A stretch of 64,000 nt of DNA from Pelodera strongyloides (lineage: Eukaryota; Nematoda; Chromadorea; Rhabditida; Rhabditidae), in NCBI GenBank assembly GCA_036852015.1, contig JAANDG010000044.1, forward strand, positions 1-64,000, written 5' to 3'. How positions within the stretch are numbered: the stretch's first letter is position 1; every line of letters starts with the position of its first letter. Positions 43,596-55,400 of the stretch are shown here, piece after piece. The position numbers and the translations under genes were made by a program. A model generated the notes under the pieces. That model had not been told where the DNA came from. It ran no database searches and was given only the letters and a program-made list of their open reading frames with translations.

Positions 43596-45464
43596 ATGAT
43601 CAACATAATGCAAGTTACATTCTTAATTGTTCTAGCTAATATTGTACATTGTCAAAGTAGAAATCCAACGACAATACATGAATCACCGGGTGAGTGCCTA
43701 TTTTCACGTTGGGTGGTCTCCATATATTTTCATTCGCACATTTGGCAATTCGTTTTCATTTGTTGTGGAATATTCGTAGAAATCTTATTAGTATGTGTAT
43801 TGGTGCATAACAAGCCGATTTCACGATAACATGATGGTCAATGTCACCATTAGATTACACACCAAATTGTATTGCACGTGGTTTTGAAAAGGGGAAACAC
43901 CGCTTGAAACAAAAGGATTAGTCTCAAATCTAAAGTACACATTTACTTTTGCCTAACCACTGTACATGTCTTTGCAGCTGAAAAATGGGCCCGGTTGGAC
44001 TTGAATAAGGATAATAACCTCTCATTCGACGAATTTCTTCATGTGGAACTCGCTTATGAAAACGCAAAACGCGAAGAATTTGAGGGAATGGATAATAATA
44101 GTGAGTCGAACTACCATTGGGAAAGCTTTGGAAAGACAGGGTTTATTTGTATTAGTATGCTTTATTCCTTTAATTTTATTATTATGTTGTTTTGATTCCA
44201 GTACTAAACAAGCAAGTTAGGCTTGATTCATATTCTAAATGTTTAAATGTTTTTTTATGCACTTCTACACTTATACACGAAATCCATCGGGACAAAACGG
44301 TCTGAGACAACTCAGAGAAAATGAATATCGAAGAGATTTATTTACACCAGTATATTTAGGAGACAATCGATTAGCGCTCAGCGAATACGAAGAACACTTT
44401 GCACATCATCATACACATTCACATACGCTGAGGGCACAGTACTTTGGGAAAGTATTCGAACAGTTTGATGATGATTTGGATCTGGCACTCAATGCAGAGG
44501 AGGTTAGATTGTGAGAAGGAGAGAGAGAGAGAGACAGAGAGAAAGTGAGAGAGAAAGTGAGAGAGAGAGAAAGGTCCCCATGTATAATTCCGAAAACCCT
44601 TCCGATTCCTAGGTTCGTCGCATTATCTCCGAGCGTTTCCACGTAGAACCGAACGCGGATTTCGACAGAATGTTTTCGCAATATGATCGCGACAACTCGG
44701 GAACTCTAGACTTATTTGAGTATATGAAGTTCGAAACGGGCTACAATCCGGCAGGAATTGTACAACAACAGGGCGCAGCACAGACAGGGACTATGACCGC
44801 TCCACCAGCGGTAAGCGAGTTCTTTATTACACTTGAGGCACCACAGCACTGCAAAGCACATACGTTCTATATTAATTTTACAAGGAACTGTAGCTTCAAT
44901 TTCCATGTCATGTAACCTTTTCGCGATGATTTGTTGTCAAAAATTATATCCTCATAGAACTTGTTTGACCGTAAAACTGGGCACGACGTTGTCAAAAATG
45001 AAGTATTTGATAATGATGCCCACCGATATTGATGGGGTTTCAAAATTTCAAAGTATCCCAAAAAAATCGGTGGGATTCTGTCAATACTACCGTATTTTGC
45101 ACGAAACCTGCCTATATAATATGAAAAATTAGTAAAAAATATTCTCGTGTTGTTTTTTTTTCAAAACGTTGAAACCCCATAAAAAAAATCATCACCACAC
45201 TTATTCAGGCACGACAGTTTACGCCCACGCGCAATCCACGCTTCAGAACGTTCACGTCCGCACCGCAGACGTCAAATAATCTGGTAAATTTAATTTATTC
45301 TGATTTCGATTTGTTCCATACAATTCCAGGATACCAGCACAATGAACATAGAACTTTCGTTCAGTATTCCCCAACAATTAAAACGATATATTTTAGGACC
45401 GAAGGAACGCATGAGATCTACCTGCGTCCCTAATAAATATTTTTTAAATTATTCACATCACTGA
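43596..45464 (+). CDS. Secreted four-EF-hand calcium-binding protein A
   Basis: Exons 43596-43689, 43978-44100, 44360-44502, 44613-44810, 45209-45283, 45330-45464; 768 nt, 255 residues. Signal peptide MINIMQVTFLIVLANIVHC (cleavage near residue 20). Four EF loops: DLNKDNNLSFDE, DNNRDNRLALSE (spanning the exon 2-3 junction), DDDLDLALNAEE and DRDNSGTLDLFE. The end is rich in Gln, Thr, Pro and Arg. Secreted EF-hand proteins buffer or sense calcium in the secretory route or outside the cell; there is no HDEL-type ER retention tail. The TGA stop overlaps AATAAA. The last intron is 46 nt and both splicing and retention keep an open frame, so the C-terminus is uncertain. It is a paralogue of the gene at 46725-48275, with exon 2 (123 nt) and exon 3 (143 nt) of identical length. 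Confidence 0.85.
44515..44572. repeat. GA microsatellite in intron 3 of EF-hand gene A
   Basis: An imperfect GAGA tract directly after the splice donor. Similar GA or CT tracts sit in introns of the neprilysin gene. Confidence 0.9.
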
Positions 45465-46724
45465 ATAAATTATCGTAGCTTTGTGATCGTTATCCATTTG
45501 CGGACAGTGTCTCGCACGGTCATTGCCAAAAATACCGATGTGTACAATAGTCGGTTCTTCTCGGTCATTCATTCATAGCACACTGAGTAATCTATAGTCG
45601 GGGCCATACATTCATCTCAAAATCGTTAATCAATTAATTTTTTTATTGGCTAGATCAACAGGAGTGAATATTGACAGCTACTTCGTGGAACTCAAAACAC
45701 AACACAAAATGGGTGGCTTTTTGTAAAACTTTGGCACTTTAAGGGATGGGGGCAGTTCAAGTTCTTTTGAGTACTTGCTATTGATAATACATCCGAAATA
45801 GTGACAATACGAACATTACATTCAATTATCTACGGCCCTCGCGGCAGGAGCATGCTCAAAAGCTAACAATCAGCTACCTCACATTTATCAAACAACTGGC
45901 CTACCGTAGCCGTAGGGCAACGGTACGCCGTTGCCCTACTGCTTCAAGTGGAAATAACGTGATAGGGCTGGAGAGGCTAGAAAACGCAGTGCTCTTTTAT
46001 TCACACTCTATCATAACAACCTCAAAGCTTCCCGCCCTGTCACGCTATTTCGCACTTGTAACGGTGTAACACTGTTTGGCGTACCGTCTCACTACGGCTG
46101 CGGTAGGCCAGCTGTTTTATAAATGTGAAGCAACTATTGAATTGACCCCATCCCTTTAGTCAATCCATGTTGGTCAATATTTGAACAACGACAAAACACC
46201 TCCTATAAACAAACACATATTTTAAAAGGAAACTCGTTTGGGTCAAAGGCGATTCTATCTTTAAACCGGTACTTTTAATCTTGTTGAGAAGTTTTCACTG
46301 CGAATATGCAAATTCATACAGGAAATTTTATTTCTCACGTTAATTCCTCTCGATGTCTGACAAAAGGAGGACCCCGCACGTCTGGCGCAGTCACTGAGAG
46401 AAAGTTTATCACTTAGTCTGTGGCTTGCGCATGGTTGATTTAAATTTGGCGTATTTGTGTGATGGATTATTTTCCAAAAGAGGTGGGAAAGGTGTGACTA
46501 TCATTATCTGTTTTTATCATCAGACTGCATCGTTATCACTTGTTATTTATGTGATTAAAACACTATGAATTTTGAATGCAATCGTTGTTGGCCAATGTGG
46601 ATATCGAAACGGGATCACAGGACACCGACCACGCACCAATCAAGTGAATACGTAAAACTAAAACATATTCAAAATAATCTTTATTTTAGAAATAAATTAA
46701 TATTCACAATTAATCTTTCCGTTT
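45465..46724. other. Convergent intergenic region with a MITE
   Basis: Between the two tail-to-tail EF-hand paralogues. The MITE at 45739-46158 is listed separately. AATAAA for gene B is on the minus strand at 46685-46680, about 40 nt past its stop. Nothing else was recognised. Confidence 0.6.
45739..46158. mobile_element. 420-bp MITE, TTAAGGGATGGGG ends
   Basis: TTTAAGGGATGGGGGCAGTTCAA at the left and TTGAATTGACCCCATCCCTTTA at the right. Inner arms with CTACCGTAGCC and GGCTACGGTAG-like sequence are less perfect than in the other MITEs. It shares the ends TTTAAAGGG and the CGCAGCCGT.G core with the element at 39633. Confidence 0.8.
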
Positions 46725-48275
46725 TCAAACTCTTCTGCTCTGGAATTCTGGAGGCGGGGTGACGAAGGAGTCCGCACTCGTGTCGACGTTAAAATTGGCC
46801 GCGGGCACGGAAGCGTGAGCGGAGTTGATCGGATCAGCCTCACTGAACGGGAAGCCGGAGTCGAACTGCAAAGGGGCACTGGTTGATTAGGTAGCTTATT
46901 CATTTGTTCGGATATGCCGCAGCAGGTGACACATTTACAACTTCTGTATATTTGATGTTGCGGATGACCCTGTTTCTTGTGCTTTGCCATTTTTTGATGG
47001 CATGCCACAATCCATTACAATAACTTTAAGTCCTTACCTTTATATACTCGAAAAGATCGAGTCCTCCCGAATGATCACGGTCGAATTGGTAGAATATCTT
47101 CGGGAAGTTACCACGAGGTTTCACCAGGAAACGCTCGGCTAAGAGACGACGCACCTAAATATTGTTTTATAAATACAAGCCATGAATACGGTTATTTCCT
47201 CAAGTACCAAATATTTCAGACCGCTCGAGCCGGTGAAACGCGATGAGTTCAACACGAATGCCGATGTTGTCAACGCGTTCTTCTCTTCAATCAAGAATGC
47301 GATTAGTGAGTTCCAGAAAAAAAGGACCGCCAGTGCGGGCAGCTAACACCATCTAGCGTGCGTGCCAGATGTGTGTGATACACTTGTACTTGTAGCGCCA
47401 CTTTAAATATGTTGGCATCTATGTGTTGGCTGCTTGTATGCCACCTTTTTTAATAAAAAAATGTCCAACAAAAGCAGACCTCGTCCTGTGATAAAGATAG
47501 ACTGATATCATCATCATATTGCTGAAAGATCTTTCCAAAATACTGACTCCTCAGCGTGTCAGAATGTCGTTCGTGTTGTTGGAAATGGTCATCGTATTCT
47601 TGTTTTGATATTCTACCGTCTCCTAGAAAATACCGTTTGCAATCATATTCCAATGGCAAAAAAAGTTAAACCATAATAAATATGTCACAGGAAACCCACG
47701 TGGGCCAAGAATTGAAAGATTATAAGCAAACAAGAGGTACTCACGGCAGACTTAGCCTTTTACTTTTCTGACTTAGCCTTTTACAAATAACCCTCACTGT
47801 TTGTATCGATCGAATCAAATTCCTCTCTCTTTGCGTGTTCATATGCCTCTTCCATATGGAGAAACTCGTCGAAAGATAGAATCTTGTCCCTACTCATGTC
47901 CACTCGGGCAAACTTTTCTTCTGAAACATAGGCCGCTTAAAGACCCAATAATCTTCAAATATTGTAAGTTGCCAAATAAGTTGATCAATTTTGGGTTCAG
48001 GAAATACGATTCTCAAAATTGGAAAAATTGGATAATATGAGAATTATACACCATCCAAAATTTGACGACTATAATCCTATCTCGTTGGTCATTGTCTAAA
48101 TTTACATGATTCGATGCCACAATTATAGAACCAAATCCAAAACATGCTCTTGTTGTTTACTCTAAAATAGTATGTTAACTAATGAGCGTAACTTTTTGTA
48201 TAACTTACGTGGTCCTTCCACCGCGGCTCCAGAACAAAGGAACAGTGTCGTGATAAATACAGTTGATCTAATCAT
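46725..48275 (-). CDS. Secreted four-EF-hand calcium-binding protein B
   Basis: Exons (minus) 48275-48209, 47920-47798, 47622-47480, 47154-47038, 46865-46725; 591 nt, 196 residues. Signal peptide MIRSTVFITTLFLCSGAAVEG. EF loops DMSRDKILSFDE, DTNRDGRISKQE (exons 2-3 junction), DDDISLSLSQDE and DRDHSGGLDLFE; loop 2 is the most canonical. The C-terminus (PINSAHASVPAANF, PPPEFQSRRV) differs from paralogue A, which has an extra, differently spliced tail. Same exon phases and the same lengths for exons 2 and 3 as gene A, so it is a clear duplicate in inverted orientation. TATA box at 48353-48347. Intron 3 contains, on the other strand, a copy of a neprilysin exon. Confidence 0.88.
47220..47305 (+). 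pseudogene. Orphan copy of neprilysin exon 15
   Basis: 86 bp, the same length as neprilysin exon 15 (51861-51776), with intact acceptor (ATTTCAG) and donor (GATTA|GTGAGTTCCAG). It reads [20 protein letters not shown]. About eight differences from the active exon, more than half synonymous, with three replacements (L to P, A to D, Y to F). Flanking intron sequence is partly shared (ACCATCTAG.GTGCG), so this is a DNA-level copy, not retroposed. It is antisense inside intron 3 of EF-hand gene B, and no further neprilysin exons are nearby. Confidence 0.85.
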
Positions 48276-48346
48276 AATTATCAGCCACTAATTATTTCAA
48301 AGGTTATAATTTCGAGCTTGATCACTATAAAATTAATTGACCGCCA

Positions 48347-48353
48347 TTATATA
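48347..48353 (-). promoter_or_regulatory. TATA box of EF-hand gene B
   Basis: TATATAA on the minus strand, 72 nt before the ATG at 48275, within GTGTATATAATGGCGG. Spacing is ordinary for a TATA-driven gene with a short leader. Confidence 0.55.
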
Positions 48354-49430
48354 CACCTGGTTTGTTTTGTTTCTTTAAACCTGTCACCATTTCTGACAAG
48401 CTGTCATCGTCACTGTGTAAGTTTACTACCATTTTCTATGTTGTATTGTTATTGTGTGGTGTTATGATCTGTGCACAAGGAGAACAACATAGACTGGTTT
48501 CAACAAAATGAGAGAAATTGAAAAGTTGGCGTTTTCAGAAATTGAAACAAAAAGGAGGGAGTGTGCTGGATGAAAGTTTATATTCTGGGTATCTATGATA
48601 TTATATTTTATATTTAATAAAACGAGCGGTTCAGTAAATACATAACTTCCATATCTTCTAAAACTATTTTATTTCACATAATACAAGCGGCAAACACGAA
48701 CCCAGAAATAAGATTTGAACAGGGAGACCTTGTTAGTATATGTATAGTATTTGTCTACTTTTCGAGTTAAACGGTGAAATTTGAATGTAATACTTAATCC
48801 TAGAAAGGGTAGTAAAACTATGATACAGTTGTCAACGTGACATACGGACACTTTGCGGCCGGTCCCAGGTTTAAAATACGTAACAACAGGTTATCTTAAA
48901 GCGGAATGACATGTGTTTTTCAAACTCATGCTGGGCAACATCATTCATATGTATTACAAGCAAATTGGGTGCTATTCTGGGCATTTCTGAAAATAGAATG
49001 CAAAACAATTTGCACATAATACATGCAGTTGGCGCAAAGGTTTCATAAACTACGTGCCACACCACTTTAACTATTCTTCTGTCGTAACTTATAATATCGT
49101 TGTAACTGTAACCGGCCTATGGATTTACCTCCACATGTATTTGTGTCATGCCTCCTACTTGGATGTATAATAAATATTTTCAATACTAAATTAAATTCAC
49201 ATAAAGTTTCAATTGCACTCTCTTTCTTGCAGTTTGAGTTAGTTCCTAGTAACAAACACGACGATTTCATAAAGCAAAAGGAGTATACTAGTATTCACAG
49301 GATGGTAAAACGAAAAGAATTCATAAGCAAATTTAAAGCTACACATAGTAGTTTACAAAAAAATGTACATCGAAAAAACTGCAAAATATCAGTACAACAT
49401 TTGGGGTAGAAATTGCTTTTGACGGTTTTT
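48354..49430. other. Intergenic between EF-hand gene B and neprilysin 3' end
   Basis: AT-rich; contains the MITE at 48896-49070. A 96-codon plus-strand frame (49119-49409) has no splice or homology support. No neprilysin poly(A) signal of the AATAAA type is evident in the first 80 nt after its stop. Confidence 0.45.
48896..49070. mobile_element. MITE, TTAAAGCGG family
   Basis: TTAAAGCGGAATGACATGTG...TTCAAAC at the left pairs with GTTTCATAAACTACGTGCCACACCACTTTAA at the right; about 175 bp. Same family as 38678-38875. Confidence 0.75.
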
Positions 49431-52400
49431 CTACCAAACAACGCAACGTTTGGACGGGTTCATCGTTGAACCGGACGGACAGTTGAAGGCGTGCGCGAAT
49501 TCGGGTTGATTCTGGAATATAACCAAACATTTACCAGTGAATTTAGTGAAGACAGAAGATACCGTACACCTAATTGTGTAATTTCTGGTCAATTCTAAAA
49601 CACACCTGTAATACGACGTTGACTCTGAATCTCCCCGGAGCGTGGGGATCCGTGAGCACCAATCGGACCGTGGACTCTGACGTCATCTGGTTGCACCATG
49701 TCTGGAAATAAATCGATAAATATTATTGCTTATTGATCAAAACATTATTGATTGATTGAGGGAAGGTAAGGTCATTGGTCTACAAGATGGTCGTTAAGAG
49801 ATGTTCTTCGAACTCTCTCAATTTAATAGCTGCTGTGATAAATTTTAAATACATTTTTCCTCAATTAAACATTATTAATTATTACACCATTGAACCCACG
49901 AACCTGAGCGTAGCCAATGAAGAACATTTGATCGTTTGTGTACTGCGTAAATCCGGGCAGGGATTTTTCTGCTCCATTTTTCTCCAGATACCTCTTATAA
50001 GCCTGGAATTCTTGTGTGTGCCATTACATTTAATAGTACACTACGGTACATCTTCGAAGAGTTTCACTATGCCTCTCTCTCTATCTCTCTCTGCCTCTCT
50101 CTCTCTCTCTCTCACTCTGCCTCTCTCTTTTTGAAACCCCACATATTTTGATTTAGTTGTTAAGGTTGCAGAGAAATGAAACTGACCCTATACGCTTGTT
50201 TGACACCTCCATTATCAGCGATATTTTCTCCTTGTGTCAATTTTCCATTGACATGGAGACCGTTTGTATTGGGAACCTCGACTTCATCATACTAAAAAGA
50301 ACAATCAGCTGAAGAAAATCGTATTTTGTAAAGGGGAAGAGTTTAGATGTTTGTCACAGTATGCGCAACGAAATCCATACTACGTTTCAAGGATTTGGTA
50401 TAAGCAGTAAACATTTCGCAGACCAACAAAAAATGAGTTTCGTTAGATTAATGACAATACGTTTCAGACGTTTCATATAAGTATGCACACTTTTTTGAGG
50501 TATTGCCTGTCCAGAAAGACGCCTCAGGCGGCGATAGCCGTCTGGTATAATAATAGGTTAAAATAGATAAATTTCTGCTAAGAATATTTAATTGGAAAAA
50601 CATATCGTGTTAGCTACGCATGACTTTTATGAATGCGCAGCAAACACGTCCGTCCAAGTACCTAAATACAATTAGAAAATTAGCGCAATCAGGATAATTT
50701 GAAGAGTAGAAATGGCCTACCTGATCAATGATGCACTGTGTCCTTTGCTCGAACTTCTCCCGCGTGTCCGGGTCCCACCAGTTATGCAAATTTCCCTCTT
50801 TGTCGAATTGAGAACCTCAAAGATACAAAAACGTCTTATCATAAAAGTAAATTCATAAGTCGTGATAAAATGTGTGGCATGCCCATGAACATATTTTCGT
50901 TCAATTTAGTTTACGTGGTCAAGGAAATTAACGGCTAACTGTACATATGACTGCACGCCTGCAATATTGACTGCAGTCACCGGTTGACTGCAGAAAACGT
51001 GACTGCAAGTTTGACTGCTGCAGTCAATTTTCGAGTCATGCAGTCATATGTACAATTAGCATGGAAAAACAAAAGAGGGAAAGTAATTGGTTCTTCCTTA
51101 GTACCTTGATCATCAAAACCGTGTGTGATCTCGTGTCCAATAACAGCACCGATACCTCCATAGTTGAGAGACCTGAATTGGGCTGCACAGTTAAACAGAA
51201 GATAATTTTTCACTATTGAATAATTTCACCGTCTCCTATGGCGCTCTTTATAAAAGTCTAATAAACATTAAAGCAGTCAATTGAGAAAATAAAACAACAA
51301 GACACCAATGCGCCGTAAAACAAAAGAAAAAAATACTTTTAGAAACCTTCTTTAGAGTAAAATTTTAATATTAGTGGATGGCGGACTCACTTTGGGAACT
51401 GTGCATCAAAGAAGGGAGCCTGAAGAATTCCAGCAGGGAACACTGAAATGATAACGATATAGCTATTCTCTCAACGTGATATCCTAATGTGAACAAGACA
51501 GATGACTGTAAAGTCGGGCACGCTGTTTCGCCAGAAACTTGAACGGACTGTCTGTCTACATATATATCGAAAAGGAGCTATGCTAACGTGAGCGATATGA
51601 TACTTTAGCTGCCCCTATGCGGTGCTTACTTTGCTCCGCACAGGTGGACGATCTTTACAAAATCGCGAGTCTTGGGCTACAATTGCGCCACACGTAACTG
51701 GAATTGTACTTTTATACATTCGTCGCGCGCCCTGGCGCGCTCCCCGCGCACTCTAGATGGTATTCTGGAACTCACTAATGGCATTCTTAATTGAAGAGTA
51801 AAAGGCGTTGACAACAGCGGCATTCGTGTTGAACTCATCGCGTTTCACCGGCTCGAGCAGTCTGAATCAGTAACATTGGAGCTTGAAGTGTAATAATTGT
51901 GTAGTTTGTAGTTTCACAATAAGAGAAAGGTGTGGCGACAAACATTTACAAACTTTTTGTCCTACTCATGATTTCGTGATGAGATTTCCTAATGATGAGA
52001 TTATGTGGTGCCAGCTAGTTAATACTAGGGCCTCGGAAAATTCGACAATTTTTCGTACCCTCATTCAACACATAAAATTATTGTAATCTAACAATCTCAA
52101 TAATTCTCCAACCTGTTATAAGCAAAGTCCAATCCCCAACGAATACTCTTTCCGACCATTTGAGAGTACGTGTCTGCATCGTCAACGAGCAACTGAACTT
52201 TTAATTTTATTGCTGAAGCATCCAAGTAATACACAGGTTGTCAAGTTAATTTTTGAAATTGGGGTTCTGAATGAGCGGGAATCGAGCGAACACCTGCTAA
52301 TTACCGTCCATTATCCTGACAAAAATTAAGCTCGCTTTTTGACCAGAAGCTATTTCACTATCAGATGAGTGTTCCAGGACAACTCACATCTCTGTACCAC

Positions 52401-55400
52401 TTGTCCAGTTCTTCATCGTCCATTACGAAATCGGGGAATCCAATCAATCGGAGCATTGATGTCGCCTTCTCCTGCGCTGTCTGAAAAGTAAGAGCTTCGT
52501 AGAGAGCTGTCAATCTCTCTATCTTCTCTCTCTCTCTTTCTCTCTTTCCCTCTCTCTCCCTCTACCTCGCTCTCTCTTTCTCTATCTCACTCTCTCTTTC
52601 TCTCCTTCTCTGTCCACCAAATCAGCGGCACCGGTCCCATCCATAGTAAATACTGATCCTATACCTTCTTCGTGTTCAAGTCCATCCAGTCGTTCTGTAC
52701 GAGCATAGAAGAGAATGCTTCTTGCAAGTCGTCAATCATATCCATCGTCGTCTGCTTGGCGGCCTAAAGGAACAATTGTTAGAATGCTCTACTTTACAGC
52801 TTGAAGGGTCAGGACCAACAGATTTACGAATCTCGTACGAAAGGAGGAAAGTACAAGAAACATACTGCACTTTGAAAACGATCTAAGTTACCAACTGCCT
52901 GGACATGATCTACCGTAGTCATGCACCTCACAGAACAATCAGGTACAACAACTTAATCATTACCTTATCAAAGAAGTTTCGAACATAAAGAGCTCCGGCG
53001 GCATATTGCATCTTATGTGTAGTAGCCGATGAACACTCCTTCCAACGTGGGGAACGGGTCTTCTTTCCGACGAGGTCCCTCACGAACTCCTGAAAACATA
53101 CATTGGTAGTCAAAGTGGATAACACTCCTGCTCACAGCCAGACGACCTGGGTTCAAATCCAGCCAGTGCTAATTTTTAAATCGTCTTTCATTTAAACAAA
53201 TCAGGAATTTAGTTTACCTGATAGATCTCCTCATACTTGTGTCCCAGTTGAAGACTCCAAGTGGAAGTGTACCTATAGAAGTAAAACTGATAATTAAATA
53301 CCGAAATATCAATTTTTTTCTATCACGATGAATGAAAGACTAAGCTGCTGGCTTGGAAAAATATAAATCTAGAAATATGATGAAACACTCGTCTTGACAC
53401 TGATACAAATAAATGTCAAACCTGTAAATGACGTAGTTGGTGATGATCCTCGGGTCGGTGGTCTTGAGCAGATCAGTGAGTCTTTTGAGGAAGTCGATCT
53501 CGGTGATCACGATGTCTGGATCCTCACGAAGGTAGGCATGGGTGGAGAAGGGCATCACCGAGACGAAGTAACGCTCCCAGTCGATCTGTATTGTCATTTT
53601 TGGCAAAATATTTGTAAGACTCACAAGAAAAATTGTCAGTCCCATGACCCTTTATCACTGAGTCACTGGTGAGATATGATGATCGTCAAACAACCAATTG
53701 CTTTATAGATGCGCTACCGGCTACCCTATTCTGGTCCTCAGGCGCGCAGCACGGAAATGCATAGCCGCGTCCGCGAGAAAAGATTGTAAATTTGCATTGA
53801 AAAAATTCTAGATACTGAAAAACCTTTTTTCTGCGTCTCCGCCTTTCCCATTATTTAAAAAGCCACTTGTTTTCCGCGGACGCGTTACGCATTTGGCGCG
53901 CTGCGCTCCTGAGAACGTAGTATCTTGAGTGTTATCTAACTGTCCACTTACAATCGGCATGTACTCCTTCAGCTCGCTGAGTTTCTTTTGATTATACAGC
54001 TCTGTGTAGTTCCTTCGATCTTCTTCGGGCACGGTGATTTCAGCGAACTTTTGCTCGAACTCGAACATTTCTTCCACGTCTTTCTGTAAGGAAATTTGGG
54101 TTTAAAAATGAATCAACCCTCATAAGTAACATGGGAAATCTTTTAGGTGGAGAAGAGAAGAGAGGGATAGAGAGAGGGGAAATGTCAGGGGAGAGATGGA
54201 GAGAGAGGAGAGAGAGAGAAGAGAGAAAGATATAGAGTATCAGGCAATTACCCAAACAACTCACAGCAATCTTCTCCTCATCAGCTATCAAATGTGCGTC
54301 TTCAGTGACAAGACGAATCTTAGCCTTCATGTACTTCTTGTAGGCATTCACCTGAACAAAGCATGGATATCTTCAAGTTTATCCTCATTTTCAACATGAT
54401 ATTCTTGATTTTTGAGTGAATTCAAGTTCGTTTAAAGGTACAAATTTGACCCATAAATCGACTTATTACAGTGAGGCACTAGTGTATGTATGAAGATGTA
54501 TCATATGCATTGTAGGCACGTAGGTGAATATTAAAACTGTTTCATGATGCAAAATATATCCTCCAATTATAATTATGCCCCACCTGCTTGGCGTATTTTG
54601 TGGTGTTCAGATAATAAGAACGCGATCCATGCCCGAGTCCCAAACCACCTTGATCGAACTGAAATTACACAACATTTAATTAAAACTGTATGGCACATGG
54701 TTTTTGAAAGGTATGCTGGACAATTGCTTTCCTGACCCCATTGTTGCAATCTCCAAAAGTACCCTTACGCACAAAAAGGAGACTGTTTGAAGTGATCTAT
54801 CACTATAATGTCAGGGTCATAAGTCATAAGGAATTTTGTGCATTCAATTTCGCGTATTTATGACACATACCGACAGCACCCTCCTTAACACATTCTTAGT
54901 GTCGGTGGAGGCTTAGATATGACACATACCGACAGCACTCTCCTTAACACATTCTTAGTGTAGGTGGAGGCGTAGATATGACACATACCGATAGAACCCT
55001 CCTTGACACATTCTTAGTGTCGGTGGAGGCGTAGATGTCGACGAAAACGTCAATTCCCCTCGTCTGGGCGATATTTGTAAGCAGAGACGTCAAGTCGAAC
55101 TCGTCCCTCTCCCACTCGCTCCCGTGAACGACGGGCCAATAGCCGAGCGACTGAAAGTACCGTAATCGTCAAAGTAACCAGAAAATCTCATGACGGGTCT
55201 AGTGCAAGGGTCGAGCGTATCCTCGTATTTTATCGCCTTTTTACGCTCATTTTTCTCTCTCCTTCTACAAAAAAGTTTGAAAATATCGTATTTATTAGAA
55301 AAGGTGTCAGTATTGGAGAATATTTAAAGGGTCACAGTCACTATAAATTCGTCATTTTTATTAGATTTTCATTAAATATAGGAAGATATAAAGAAAAATA

